From DASUPK01 sp963815045 (lineage in GTDB: Bacteria > Actinomycetota > Thermoleophilia > Solirubrobacterales > 70-9), in the NCBI GenBank assembly GCA_963815045.1, contig CAWFET010000003.1, positions 496,001-560,000 on the forward strand: 64,000 nucleotides of DNA, read 5' to 3'. Numbering within the stretch: the stretch's first letter is position 1; every line of letters starts with the position of its first letter. The translations under genes and the position numbers were made by a program. Of the stretch, positions 7,241 to 15,301 are shown in pieces. The notes below the pieces were generated by a model, which did not search any database, was not told the origin of the DNA, and saw only the letters and a program-made list of their open reading frames with translations.

Positions 7241-9247
7241 GTGACAGGACGTCACCGCAGGATGTTTCCAAGGTTGGCCATGAAGGTTGCGGTGGCTGCG
7301 ATCGGCGCCGTGATGCTGGCGGGCGCGCAGTCCGCGCTCGCCGCGACGATCACCGTCGACACGACAGCCGACGACTTCGGCAGCGACATGGCCCATTGCT
7401 CGCTTCGCGAGGCGATCAAATCGGTCGATGGAGCCAGCGGCAGTGACCCGACCGGTGCGAACTTCGGAGGATGCCTGGCTTCGGGCTCGTACGCGACGGG
7501 CGCCGATCCGCCCGACACGGTCATGGTCCCCAGCGGCATCTATCAGCTGAGCCTCTCCGGCTCGGCCGAGGACAGCGACGTCAGCGGCGACCTCGACGTC
7601 TTCCGGTCGATGAAAATCGTCGGGACGGGGGCCCCGACGATTCAGCAGACGGTCGCTGGCAGCCGGGTCCTCGACGTCTCGGCGACCGGGAAGGATCTCT
7701 CCATCTCGGGCCTGACCATCACGGGAGGAGATCAAACCTCCAGCGACGGCGGGGGGATTCACTTCAGGGGCGGCTCGGGCGTCGCCAGCCTCTCCCTCAA
7801 CAGCGTCACGGTCACCGGCAACGACGTCAGCACCACCGGCAACGGAGCGGGCATCTACACCGATAGCCCGACGACGATCTCCAACAGCACGATCTCCAAC
7901 AACCAGGTTCTGAACACCAGTGGCCTCGGGAATGGCGGCGGGATCTACCAAGACGGGTTCACCGACTCGTTCACCGGGGTGACGTTGAACATCGACAACA
8001 GCACGATCACCGGCAATTCGGCAGGGACCGTCACCAACGCGGGAGAGGGCGGCGGCATCTTCCGCAAGACGAAGCTCGACGATACGACCTCAACCGCCAC
8101 GGTTCAAAGCTCCGAGATCTCGGGCAACACCGCGCACAACTCCGGAGGGGGCATCAACAGCTCGAGCGGCGCGACGCTGCAGGTCCTGGGGTCGCTGATC
8201 GATGGGAACCATGCGCTCACTCAGCGGGGAGGCGGGTTGATCGCGGTCTCGCAGAAGAGCTCGGGATACAGCCAGGTGGACGTGATCAACTCGACTATCA
8301 CCGGAGACTCTGCGAGTGGGGAGGGTGGAGGGATCGTGGGTGGCGCCGAGGGGTCTCCCGTCAACCTCAACCTGCTCTTCTCGACGATCGCCGACAACAC
8401 GGGGAGTCCAAGCGAGCTCTACTTCGACGGCAACAGCGGCACCAAGCCGGCCCTCAACGTCGAGGGGATGATCTTCGCGGCCACCACCCCGGCCTCGATG
8501 GATGCCTGTGAGACGCCGGGCTCCAACTTCGCCAGCACGACCGACGGGGGCTACAACATCAGCACCGATCCGACGGGCAGCCCGCCAGCCAATGGAACGG
8601 GCAATGGCTGTGGGCTCAACTCGGCGCTGCAACCTGGTGACCACACGGGCGAGAGCGGCCCGGTGGTGAACCCGCTCGCCGACAACGGCGGGCCCACGAT
8701 GACGATGGAGCCGACCGCGGCCAGCTCGGCGGTTGACAACATGCCGGGCGCGACCTGCGCCGCGATCAGCCCTGCCGTCACGACTGACCAGCGCGGCTTC
8801 GCGCGGCCCGAGGTGAGCGGCGGCAACTGCGACTCGGGCGCGTACGAGGTCCAGCCACCGGTCTTGACCGCGATCGGCGACAAGACCGTCCAGGCGGGTC
8901 AACTGCTGACCTTCACGACGCCGGCGTCGGACCTGGACCCCGGCGACACGCTCACCTATTCCGCGAGCAACCTGCCGGCAGGAGCCAGCTTCAACCCGGG
9001 GACGCAAACGTTGTCGTGGACACCGACCGCCGCTCAGGTCGGGACATTTCCCAATGTGCACTTCGACGTCAGCGACGGCTTCAGCTCGGATGCCGAGGAC
9101 ATCTCCATCACCGTGACGGCAGCGCCGCCCACCACGTCTACCGGCCCCGGCCCTACATCTCCCACGCCGCAGGCGACCAAGAAGAAGTGCAAGAAGAAGA
9201 AGCACCGGGCCGCGGCCGCCAAGAAGTGCAAGAAGAGGAAGAAGTAG
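7241..9247 (+). CDS. Secreted CSLREA/right-handed beta-helix protein with Lys/Cys tail
   Basis: 668 residues beginning at GTG with GGGGGAGG upstream. A Sec signal peptide spans about residues 1-36 (hydrophobic core ending SALAA). Residues 37-80 hold a CSLREA motif (HCSLREAIKS). Residues 120-400 are short repeats rich in N, S, T and G typical of a parallel beta-helix (ISNSTISNN, ITGNSAG), then a choice-of-anchor-Q-like region (NPLADNGGPT), and a cadherin/Ig-like domain at about 543-630 (DLDPGDTLTYSASNLPAG). The last 24 residues are Lys-rich with two Cys (650 and 663), a tail shared with other secreted proteins here. It is probably a cell-surface adhesin; its ligand is unknown. Confidence 0.8.
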   Translation: MTGRHRRMFPRLAMKVAVAAIGAVMLAGAQSALAATITVDTTADDFGSDMAHCSLREAIKSVDGASGSDPTGANFGGCLASGSYATGADPPDTVMVPSGIYQLSLSGSAEDSDVSGDLDVFRSMKIVGTGAPTIQQTVAGSRVLDVSATGKDLSISGLTITGGDQTSSDGGGIHFRGGSGVASLSLNSVTVTGNDVSTTGNGAGIYTDSPTTISNSTISNNQVLNTSGLGNGGGIYQDGFTDSFTGVTLNIDNSTITGNSAGTVTNAGEGGGIFRKTKLDDTTSTATVQSSEISGNTAHNSGGGINSSSGATLQVLGSLIDGNHALTQRGGGLIAVSQKSSGYSQVDVINSTITGDSASGEGGGIVGGAEGSPVNLNLLFSTIADNTGSPSELYFDGNSGTKPALNVEGMIFAATTPASMDACETPGSNFASTTDGGYNISTDPTGSPPANGTGNGCGLNSALQPGDHTGESGPVVNPLADNGGPTMTMEPTAASSAVDNMPGATCAAISPAVTTDQRGFARPEVSGGNCDSGAYEVQPPVLTAIGDKTVQAGQLLTFTTPASDLDPGDTLTYSASNLPAGASFNPGTQTLSWTPTAAQVGTFPNVHFDVSDGFSSDAEDISITVTAAPPTTSTGPGPTSPTPQATKKKCKKKKHRAAAAKKCKKRKK

Positions 9248-9256
9248 AGCGCTAGA

Positions 9257-9262
9257 TAGGCT
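9257..9262 (+). promoter_or_regulatory. -10 element of pgi (leaderless)
   Basis: TAGGCT ends 7 nt before the pgi GTG at 9270. No Shine-Dalgarno precedes the start, which supports a leaderless transcript. No clear -35 is seen. Confidence 0.5.
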
Positions 9263-9269
9263 GCGCCGC

Positions 9270-10901
9270 GTGAGCGCGGAACCGCAGCTCCGGCAGCAAC
9301 CGGCCTGGAAGGCCCTCGAGAAGCACCACGGCGAGATCGGCGAACGCCAACTCCGCGACTTCTTCGCCGAGGACCGAGACCGCGGGACCCGGCTCGTCGC
9401 CGAGGGGGCCGGGCTTTTCCTCGACTACTCGAAGAACCGGATCACCGACGAGACGCTCCGCCTGCTCACCCAGCTCGCCGATGAATCGGGAGTCGCCGAA
9501 CACCGCGACGCGATGTTCCGGGGCGAGCACATCAACGTCTCCGAGGACCGGGCGGTGCTCCACGTGGCTCTGCGGATGCCGAAGGACCGCTCGTTGATCG
9601 TCGACGGTGAGGACGTCGTCAAGCAGGTCCACGAGGTGCTCGACCGGATGTCGGCCTTCTCGGAGCGGGTCCGCTCAGGCGAGTGGAAGGGCCATACCGG
9701 CAAGCCGATTCGCAACGTGATCAACATCGGCATCGGCGGCTCGGACCTCGGGCCGGTGATGGCCTACGAGGCGCTCCGCCACTACTCGAAGCGCGAGATG
9801 ACCTTCCGCTTCGTCTCCAACGTCGACGGGACCGACTTCGCCGAGAAGACCAGGGACCTCGACCCCGAGGAGACGCTCTTCATCGTCTCCTCGAAGACCT
9901 TCACCACGCTCGAGACGATGACCAACGCCAAGACTGCCCGCGACTGGGCGCTGGCGAAGCTGGGATCCGAGGACGCGATCGCCAAGCACTTCGTCGCCGT
10001 CTCGACCAACGCGGAGGGCGTCTCCGAGTTCGGCATCGACACCGACAACATGTTCGGCTTCTGGGACTGGGTCGGCGGCCGCTACTCGATGGACTCCGCG
10101 ATCGGCCTCTCGACGATGCTGGCCATCGGACAAGAGGGTTTCCAAGACCTGCTGGCCGGCTTCCACGCTGTGGATGAGCACTTCCGCGAGCTGCCGATCG
10201 GGCAGAGCCTACCCTCGATCCTCGGCCTGCTCTGCGTCTGGTACGGCGACTTCTTCGGCGCGCAGACCGTCGGCGTCTTCCCCTACGACCAGTACCTGCA
10301 CCGCTTCCCGGCCTACCTGCAGCAGCTCACCATGGAGTCGAACGGCAAGCACGTCACCGTTGACGGCGCCCATGTCGACTACGACACCGGCGCGATCTTC
10401 TGGGGTGAGCCCGGCACCAACGGCCAGCACTCCTTCTACCAATTGATCCACCAGGGGACGAGGCTGATCCCCGCTGACTTCATCGGCTTCATGCACTCCC
10501 TGAATCCGTTGGGCGATCACCACGACTTCCTGATGTCGAACGTCTTCGCCCAGCCCGAGGCGCTCGCCTTCGGCAAGTCGCCGGAGCAGGTGAAGGAGGA
10601 GGGGACGCCGGACCCGATCGTGCCTCACCGGGTGATGGAGGGCAATCGGCCCTCGAACGTCATCCTCGCCGACCGGCTCACCCCGCACACGCTCGGCTCC
10701 CTCGTCGCCCTGTACGAGCACAGCGTCTTCACGCAGGGCGCGATCTGGGGGATCGACTCCTTCGACCAGTGGGGGGTGGAGCTAGGGAAGGTGCTGGCCA
10801 AGGCGATCATCCCGCAGCTTCAGGCCGACGATGAGCCGAAGCTCGAGCACGACAGCTCGACTAACAGCCTGATCCGCAGGTATCGCGAGAACCGTGGCTG
10901 A
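9270..10901 (+). CDS. pgi: Glucose-6-phosphate isomerase
   Basis: 543 residues with both PGI signatures: DWVGGRYSMDSAIGLS and FYQLIHQGTRLIPADFI, the phosphate-binding segment IVSSKTFTTLETMTNA, and IGIGGSDLGPVMAYEAL. It interconverts glucose-6-phosphate and fructose-6-phosphate in the cytoplasm, linking glycolysis to the adjacent pentose phosphate genes. It starts at GTG 9270 without a Shine-Dalgarno but with a -10-like TAGGCT 7 nt upstream. Its end overlaps the following HAD phosphatase by 8 bp, so the two are coupled. Confidence 0.97.
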   Translation: MSAEPQLRQQPAWKALEKHHGEIGERQLRDFFAEDRDRGTRLVAEGAGLFLDYSKNRITDETLRLLTQLADESGVAEHRDAMFRGEHINVSEDRAVLHVALRMPKDRSLIVDGEDVVKQVHEVLDRMSAFSERVRSGEWKGHTGKPIRNVINIGIGGSDLGPVMAYEALRHYSKREMTFRFVSNVDGTDFAEKTRDLDPEETLFIVSSKTFTTLETMTNAKTARDWALAKLGSEDAIAKHFVAVSTNAEGVSEFGIDTDNMFGFWDWVGGRYSMDSAIGLSTMLAIGQEGFQDLLAGFHAVDEHFRELPIGQSLPSILGLLCVWYGDFFGAQTVGVFPYDQYLHRFPAYLQQLTMESNGKHVTVDGAHVDYDTGAIFWGEPGTNGQHSFYQLIHQGTRLIPADFIGFMHSLNPLGDHHDFLMSNVFAQPEALAFGKSPEQVKEEGTPDPIVPHRVMEGNRPSNVILADRLTPHTLGSLVALYEHSVFTQGAIWGIDSFDQWGVELGKVLAKAIIPQLQADDEPKLEHDSSTNSLIRRYRENRG

Positions 10902-11568
10902 CCTTCAGGCGATCCTGTTCGACATCGACGGGACGCTGATCACCACCGGCGGGTCGAGTGATCGGGCGTGGAAGCGGGCCTTCAAGGAGCTCCAGGATGT
11001 TGACGTCGACGTGCCCGCGGTCACCGGCAAGGGCGTGCCCGACCCCGAGGTGGGCCGGGTCGTCTTCAAGAACGCACTCGGCCGAGACCCGACCGACGAG
11101 GAGGCGGAGGCATTGATGCGGCGCAGGCTCGACCACCTGCCCGAGGAGGTGGAGAACTCGCCCGGCTTCAAGGTCCAGGACTGCGTCGTCCCTCTGCTGG
11201 AGAAGCTGATCGACGACGGCGTCCTGCTCGGACTCACCACCGGCAACGTCGAGGAGGCCGCCCACATCAAGCTCCAGCGGGCGAACCTCAACCGCTTCTT
11301 CTCCTTCGGCGGCTATGGCTCGGATTCGCCCGACCGCACCGAGCTCACCAAGAAGGCGATCGAGCGGGCCGAGGTGGTTTCCGGCCGCAGCCTCGAACTG
11401 GACCGCTGCTTCTCCTGCGGCGACACCCCGCGCGACGTGGAGGCGGGCCACGGCGCCGGCATCAGGGTGACCGGCGTCGCCACCGGTGAGTTCACCGTGG
11501 AGCAGCTGCAGGAGGCCGGCGCCGACGCGGCGATCTCGTCCTTCTGCGACGGACTGCCGCTGCTCTAG
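10894..11568 (+). CDS. HAD-superfamily hydrolase (phosphoglycolate phosphatase-like)
   Basis: 224 residues with the HAD motifs in order: motif I DIDGTLITTGG (nucleophile Asp), an alpha-helical cap, motif II LGLTTGNVE, the motif III Lys around ELTKKAIERA, and motif IV CGDTPRDVEAG. The cap type and length match PGP/beta-phosphoglucomutase-like enzymes that hydrolyse small phosphorylated metabolites. The GTG start overlaps the pgi stop by 8 bp. A house-cleaning role on sugar phosphates is plausible from context; the substrate is not determined. Confidence 0.85.
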   Translation: MADLQAILFDIDGTLITTGGSSDRAWKRAFKELQDVDVDVPAVTGKGVPDPEVGRVVFKNALGRDPTDEEAEALMRRRLDHLPEEVENSPGFKVQDCVVPLLEKLIDDGVLLGLTTGNVEEAAHIKLQRANLNRFFSFGGYGSDSPDRTELTKKAIERAEVVSGRSLELDRCFSCGDTPRDVEAGHGAGIRVTGVATGEFTVEQLQEAGADAAISSFCDGLPLL

Positions 11569-11569
11569 C

Positions 11570-12253
11570 TCAGACCGGAAGCTTCCGGGCCCTCCGCAGG
11601 CACTTCTTGCGCTTCTTCTTGTTCTTGTGGAACTTCTTGCGGCACTTCTTCTTCGCCGCGGCACCACGGCCGGTCGGCCCTGTTGCGGGCGGAGCGGGCA
11701 CCTCGACGTAGGTCTTGAAGGCCTGGTCGCCGCCGAGGGCGGCAAGCGTCCACGTCGGGCCGGGCGGGGTGACGGTCTGGTAGAAGGTCGCGCCCGCCGG
11801 ATATGGGTCAGGGAACGCGATGGCCCAGAAATAGGAGTGTGTGTTGTCGACGGTGCTGTAGGCGACGATCGCGTACTGCGTCCCCGCCGTAACAGGCACC
11901 GCGGTGCCGAATGTGATCGGTACCCATGCGTCGGTCGAGCTCACCGCCGACGCAGCGACATTGCCGGCCGCGAGGACTGTCGTGCCCGGTGAGCCGCCGG
12001 ACACAGTCCGGATTTCGACGCTCAGGCCGGCGTCCGGAGCGAAATCAGGGAACCCGAGGAGCAACTCGACGCGGTCGAGGCCTCCGGTGTGGCCGGCCGT
12101 GAAGGTCTGGGCGATGCTCTCAGTCGAATCAATCCGTACATCGCTGCCGCCCTCCGGCTGCTGCTGATCGAGCGTGTCGGCCAGCGCCGTTCCCGGCACC
12201 AGCACGAACACCGCGCAACACACCGCGAGCACTCCGGCCAGCCTTGCTCTCAT
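11570..12253 (-). CDS. Secreted beta-sandwich protein with C-terminal Lys/Cys tail
   Basis: 227 residues. Residues 1-25 are a Sec signal peptide (MRARLAG, hydrophobic core, ALA cleavage). The body (about 26-190) is beta-rich, with IAQTFTAGHTGGLDRVELLL, LSVEIRTVSGG and VTAGTQYAIVAYS, resembling choice-of-anchor/jelly-roll domains. Residues 195-227 form a strongly basic tail with two Cys separated by 13 residues and ending LPV, closely matching the tail of the protein encoded at 41399-42112. It has its own promoter (TACAGT at 12299-12294) and Shine-Dalgarno AAAGGGAG. It ends back-to-back with the HAD gene. Exported; function unknown. Confidence 0.75.
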   Translation of the reverse strand: MRARLAGVLAVCCAVFVLVPGTALADTLDQQQPEGGSDVRIDSTESIAQTFTAGHTGGLDRVELLLGFPDFAPDAGLSVEIRTVSGGSPGTTVLAAGNVAASAVSSTDAWVPITFGTAVPVTAGTQYAIVAYSTVDNTHSYFWAIAFPDPYPAGATFYQTVTPPGPTWTLAALGGDQAFKTYVEVPAPPATGPTGRGAAAKKKCRKKFHKNKKKRKKCLRRARKLPV

Positions 12254-12362
12254 TCCCGTCTCCCTTTACGTCGCAATCTCCCTTACCCAAAAAACTGTAT
12301 CCGAACGCCCGGCGCAGCTCAGGCCTTGACTCCGGCCAGGCCGCATCGATCGCCTCCCGCGC

Positions 12363-13007
12363 CTAATCCACCAGCCGCCGGCTGACCGCCCAGCGGCTGA
12401 GCTCGTGGCGGTTCGAGAGCTGGAGCTTGCGCAGCACGGAGCTGACGTGCGCCTCGACGGTCTTCACGGAGATGTTCAGTCGCAGCGCGATCTCCTTGTA
12501 GAGGTAGCCGCGCGCGATCTGGCGGAGAACCTCGCGCTCGCGGGTGGTGAGCTGGTCGAGCTCGGGATCGACCTCCTCGGCGGGTAGGTCGCCGGCGAAT
12601 GCATCGAGCACGAAGCCGGCCAGCCGCGGCGAGAAGACCGCATCCCCGTCCCGGACCCGCCGCACGGCGTCCGCGAGCTCCTCGCCGGTGATCGTCTTGG
12701 TCACGTAGCCGCGGGCGCCGGCGCGGACGACGGCGATCACGTCCTTCGGATCATCGGAGACCGAGAGGGCGAGAAAGCGCTGCTGCGGCCTCTGCTTCGC
12801 GACCTGCTCGATGACCTGGACCCCGCCGCCGCCGGGCATGTGCACGTCGAGGAGGACGACGTCGGGTTCGAGCTCCGTGATCGCCCTGACCGCGTCCTCG
12901 ACCGACTCGGCCTCGCCGAGCAGCTCGACCCCCTCTCCCAGCTCGGCCTTGACGCCCGCCCGAAAGAGCGCGTGATCGTCGACGATCACGACCGAGGGAG
13001 TGCTCAT
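12363..13007 (-). CDS. NarL/LuxR-family response regulator
   Basis: 214 residues: a receiver domain (VVIVDDHALFRAGV with the acidic pocket, phospho-acceptor Asp in DVVLLDVHMPGG, Lys in GYVTKTIT) and a C-terminal LuxR helix-turn-helix (LTTREREVLRQIARGYLYKEIALRLNIS, seen in two halves, then VKTVEAHVSSVLRKL). It is the last gene of a PspC / kinase / regulator operon and overlaps the kinase by 4 bp. It presumably controls envelope-stress genes, including its own operon. Confidence 0.94.
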   Translation of the reverse strand: MSTPSVVIVDDHALFRAGVKAELGEGVELLGEAESVEDAVRAITELEPDVVLLDVHMPGGGGVQVIEQVAKQRPQQRFLALSVSDDPKDVIAVVRAGARGYVTKTITGEELADAVRRVRDGDAVFSPRLAGFVLDAFAGDLPAEEVDPELDQLTTREREVLRQIARGYLYKEIALRLNISVKTVEAHVSSVLRKLQLSNRHELSRWAVSRRLVD

Positions 13008-14008
13008 CGGCGCGCCGCCCTCATGCTCAGCTCGACCTCCGTGCCGTCGCCCGGGTCACTGCGGATCTCGGCCTTCCCGCCGTATCTCTCCATCCGCCCG
13101 ATTATCGACTCGCGGACGCCGCGGCGATCGACCGGTATGGACTCAGGGTCGAAGCCAGGCCCGCGATCGTCGATGAAGACCCGCGCGTTGCCCTTCTCGA
13201 TCTCGGCGTAGAGGCGGACGGGGCCTCCGTCCGAGGCGAACTTCGCGGAGTTGGTGAGCGCCTCGCGGCTCGCGGCGACAAGCGCCTCGAGCCTCTCGTC
13301 GAGCTCGGCGTCGCCCACGACCACGGCTTCGATCGGAGTGCCGTGTGAGTCCTCGATGTCCGCGGCGGTGGCGCGCAGCGCGTCGGCGAGGCGCTCGTCG
13401 GGGCGGCTCGGCTCGGTGTGGGAGAGCCATTCCCGCAGCTCCCTCTCCTGGCGTCTCGCCAGCCTCCCGACCTGCTCGGGATCGTCGGAGCGCTTCTGGA
13501 TCAAGGCGAGGGTCTGGAGGACGGAGTCGTGGAGGTGCGCCGCCACGTCCGCGCGCTCGTCCGCCCGGGCCCGGGCGACGCGCTCGGCCCCGAGGCGGTT
13601 GAAGGTGGCGCGCCAGAACGGGGCCGAGATCAGAATCAGGGCGACCGCAACGACGAGCGCGGCGAGGGCGACCCGGCCCGCGACCTCGAGCACCCCGGTC
13701 AGCCAGAGGACGACCAGGCCGACGCCGAGAAGCCCTCCGACCGTGAGCCCCAGCTTCGAGGCGCGTGTGGTCTCCGGGCTCAGTCCGGTGGCGATCGCCA
13801 GCGTGTCCCGCTCCCCGTTGCCCGCGGCCGGCGCCGGCGGCCGGGCCATCGCCCTCGCGATCAGGGCCACGAGGACGCACCCGCCGACGAGCGCAAAGGA
13901 CTCGCCGGTCCCTAGATCGAGGGTGCCCTGGGAATGGAGGTACAGGAACGCGCCGAGGACCAGGACGGCTGTCCCGGTCCCCAGCGTGCTCAGGTCTGGT
14001 CTTCTCAC
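13004..14008 (-). CDS. Sensor histidine kinase (HisKA_3 type)
   Basis: 334 residues, GTG start overlapping the pspC stop (GTGA). The N-terminal half carries two pairs of membrane segments (about 12-50 and 88-130). The phospho-acceptor is the His of HLHDSVLQTLALI; the HATPase_c domain has N-box SREALTNSAKFA and G-box DRGPGFDPESI. This is the NarX/DesK-like kinase class that pairs with LuxR-type regulators, here the next gene. There is no large extracellular sensor domain, so it probably senses the membrane itself or the PspC protein encoded upstream. Confidence 0.92.
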   Translation of the reverse strand: MRRPDLSTLGTGTAVLVLGAFLYLHSQGTLDLGTGESFALVGGCVLVALIARAMARPPAPAAGNGERDTLAIATGLSPETTRASKLGLTVGGLLGVGLVVLWLTGVLEVAGRVALAALVVAVALILISAPFWRATFNRLGAERVARARADERADVAAHLHDSVLQTLALIQKRSDDPEQVGRLARRQERELREWLSHTEPSRPDERLADALRATAADIEDSHGTPIEAVVVGDAELDERLEALVAASREALTNSAKFASDGGPVRLYAEIEKGNARVFIDDRGPGFDPESIPVDRRGVRESIIGRMERYGGKAEIRSDPGDGTEVELSMRAARR

Positions 14009-14985
14009 CTACCGCATACCGTCCTCTGCGTCGCCAGCATCTCCTTGTGATGGTCGTAGTCGGCGCCGCGGCCGTTCTCGGCCTGGTCGGGCGGCTGATC
14101 GGTGACGATCATCTGCCCGAGCTGGATGTCGGCGCTCAGGTCGAGCCGGGGGGCATCGGTGGTCGGGGTCCCCAGCGACACATCCGGTTCGACCCCATGA
14201 GAGACCTCGCCGGCCACTACCGCCTCGCCCGCCTTGCCGGTCACGTGACCGGTGACGCAGACGTTCTTCGGCACCGAGACGATCATCTGCCCGATGCCGA
14301 GGTGTGACGAGACCGGGATGGTCCTGCCCTTCTGCCAGGGCAGCTCCCTGAGGTCGACGACCAGCTGGCCGGTGCCGAGCTCGTAGCCGCCGGCGGGAAG
14401 GTCCGCCACCGCGGTGGGGGTGTAGGTCCGCTGGCCGATCGAGCCGTCGATGTCGATGTCGGCGGCGGCGATCGCCCCCGCGGGGATGCCCAGCACCAGC
14501 GCCGTGGTCAGCAGCAGCGGAGTGCTCCGCCGGCGCCACTCCGGTGCGAACGCGAACGCGACCAGAGCGATTCCGAGCGCGATCACCACCGCGGCGACGA
14601 TCACGCCGTGACCCGTTGCGGTGGTCCAGGCGCTGACGGCGGCCAGGAACACGGCGACCGTGAGCCCTATTGCGACCAGGACGCAGACGACGAACACCTT
14701 GCCGAGCCGCGCCCAGACGCTCTCCGGAACCGGTTTGCCGGTGCCGTCGTCCTCCGGAAGGGCGACCGCCAGGACGAGATAGGCCAGGAGCCCGGCTGCG
14801 CCGAACAGGCTGGTCACGACGAAGGCGATCCGGACCAGGGTCGCGTTGAAGCCGATGTGCTCGGCGAGCCCGCCGGCGACGCCCCAGATGACGCGGTTGT
14901 CCTTGGAGCGCAGCAACGCGCGCTGCGGCCCGACGTGCTCTTCCTCTTGCTTCTTCTTTCTTGGGTTCTTCGGTTGAGTTGCCAT
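14005..14985 (-). CDS. PspC-domain membrane protein
   Basis: 326 residues. A PspC domain lies at about residues 22-80 (LLRSKDNRVIWGVAGGLAEHIG, split as kinase-proximal and GGLAE motifs, then a membrane helix LVRIAFVVTSLFGAAGLLAYLVLAVALPEDD-like). Two or three further membrane segments follow (about 95-170), then an extracytoplasmic C-terminal domain with repeated DLREL / LGIGQMIV / IQLGQMIV strands similar to LiaF/DUF1707-associated adhesin-like repeats. The architecture matches LiaF-type partners of LiaS/LiaR systems. It heads a three-gene operon with the kinase and regulator. It likely modulates the kinase in response to envelope stress. Confidence 0.87.
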   Translation of the reverse strand: MATQPKNPRKKKQEEEHVGPQRALLRSKDNRVIWGVAGGLAEHIGFNATLVRIAFVVTSLFGAAGLLAYLVLAVALPEDDGTGKPVPESVWARLGKVFVVCVLVAIGLTVAVFLAAVSAWTTATGHGVIVAAVVIALGIALVAFAFAPEWRRRSTPLLLTTALVLGIPAGAIAAADIDIDGSIGQRTYTPTAVADLPAGGYELGTGQLVVDLRELPWQKGRTIPVSSHLGIGQMIVSVPKNVCVTGHVTGKAGEAVVAGEVSHGVEPDVSLGTPTTDAPRLDLSADIQLGQMIVTDQPPDQAENGRGADYDHHKEMLATQRTVCGR

Positions 14986-15058
14986 GATGATGACGATGAA
15001 GCCCCAGGCACCGATCGTCTATCGGGAATGGCCCCTAAGAGTCCCCTAACTCTCCCTG

Positions 15059-15064
15059 TAGCCT
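15059..15064 (+). promoter_or_regulatory. -10 element of the 53-residue microprotein
   Basis: TAGCCT ends 6 nt before ATG 15071. The start has no Shine-Dalgarno, so a leaderless message is likely. Confidence 0.45.
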
Positions 15065-15070
15065 CGGATC

Positions 15071-15232
15071 ATGGGTTCGCGACGCATCGTCCCAAGCCAT
15101 TTCCGCGCGGATGGCAAGCCGAAGACCGCCTACGAGAGCGAGTCGGTGGCCCGCCAGGAGGCCGAGCGCCTGGGGATGACGTACTACCGCTGCGACTTCT
15201 GCAACCGCTTCCACCTCGCCAGCAAGGCATAG
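15071..15232 (+). CDS. 53-residue Cys-x2-Cys microprotein
   Basis: A short open frame of 53 residues from ATG to TAG: it begins MGSRRIVPSHFRADGKPK, has a helix rich in Glu/Arg/Ala (SVARQEAERLG) and ends YYRCDFCNRFHLASKA. The C-x2-C-x3-H pattern resembles half a zinc ribbon and could bind metal as a dimer. GC usage at third codon positions looks like that of the flanking genes, and a -10-like hexamer sits 6 nt upstream. It lies between the divergent pspC operon and the G6PDH-like gene. I do not recognise a named family; a nucleic-acid-binding role is only a guess. Confidence 0.65.
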   Translation: MGSRRIVPSHFRADGKPKTAYESESVARQEAERLGMTYYRCDFCNRFHLASKA

Positions 15233-15301
15233 GGGCGCCCAACTTCACCCGGAACGGATGATGCGAATCGGCCATCTCCCAGTGAGCATCCGCGGGCTCC
15301 A

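Noticed and set aside
6083..10901. A tal-pgi fusion as found in some bacteria
   Set aside because: tal ends at 7159 and pgi begins at 9270, with a secreted-protein gene between them.
11631..11670. Purine/pyrimidine-biased simple repeats in Lys-rich tail coding sequences, considered as possible slippage or repeat elements
   Set aside because: They are AAG-rich codon runs that encode the conserved basic tails, in frame and with Cys codons at similar spacing, so they are protein features.
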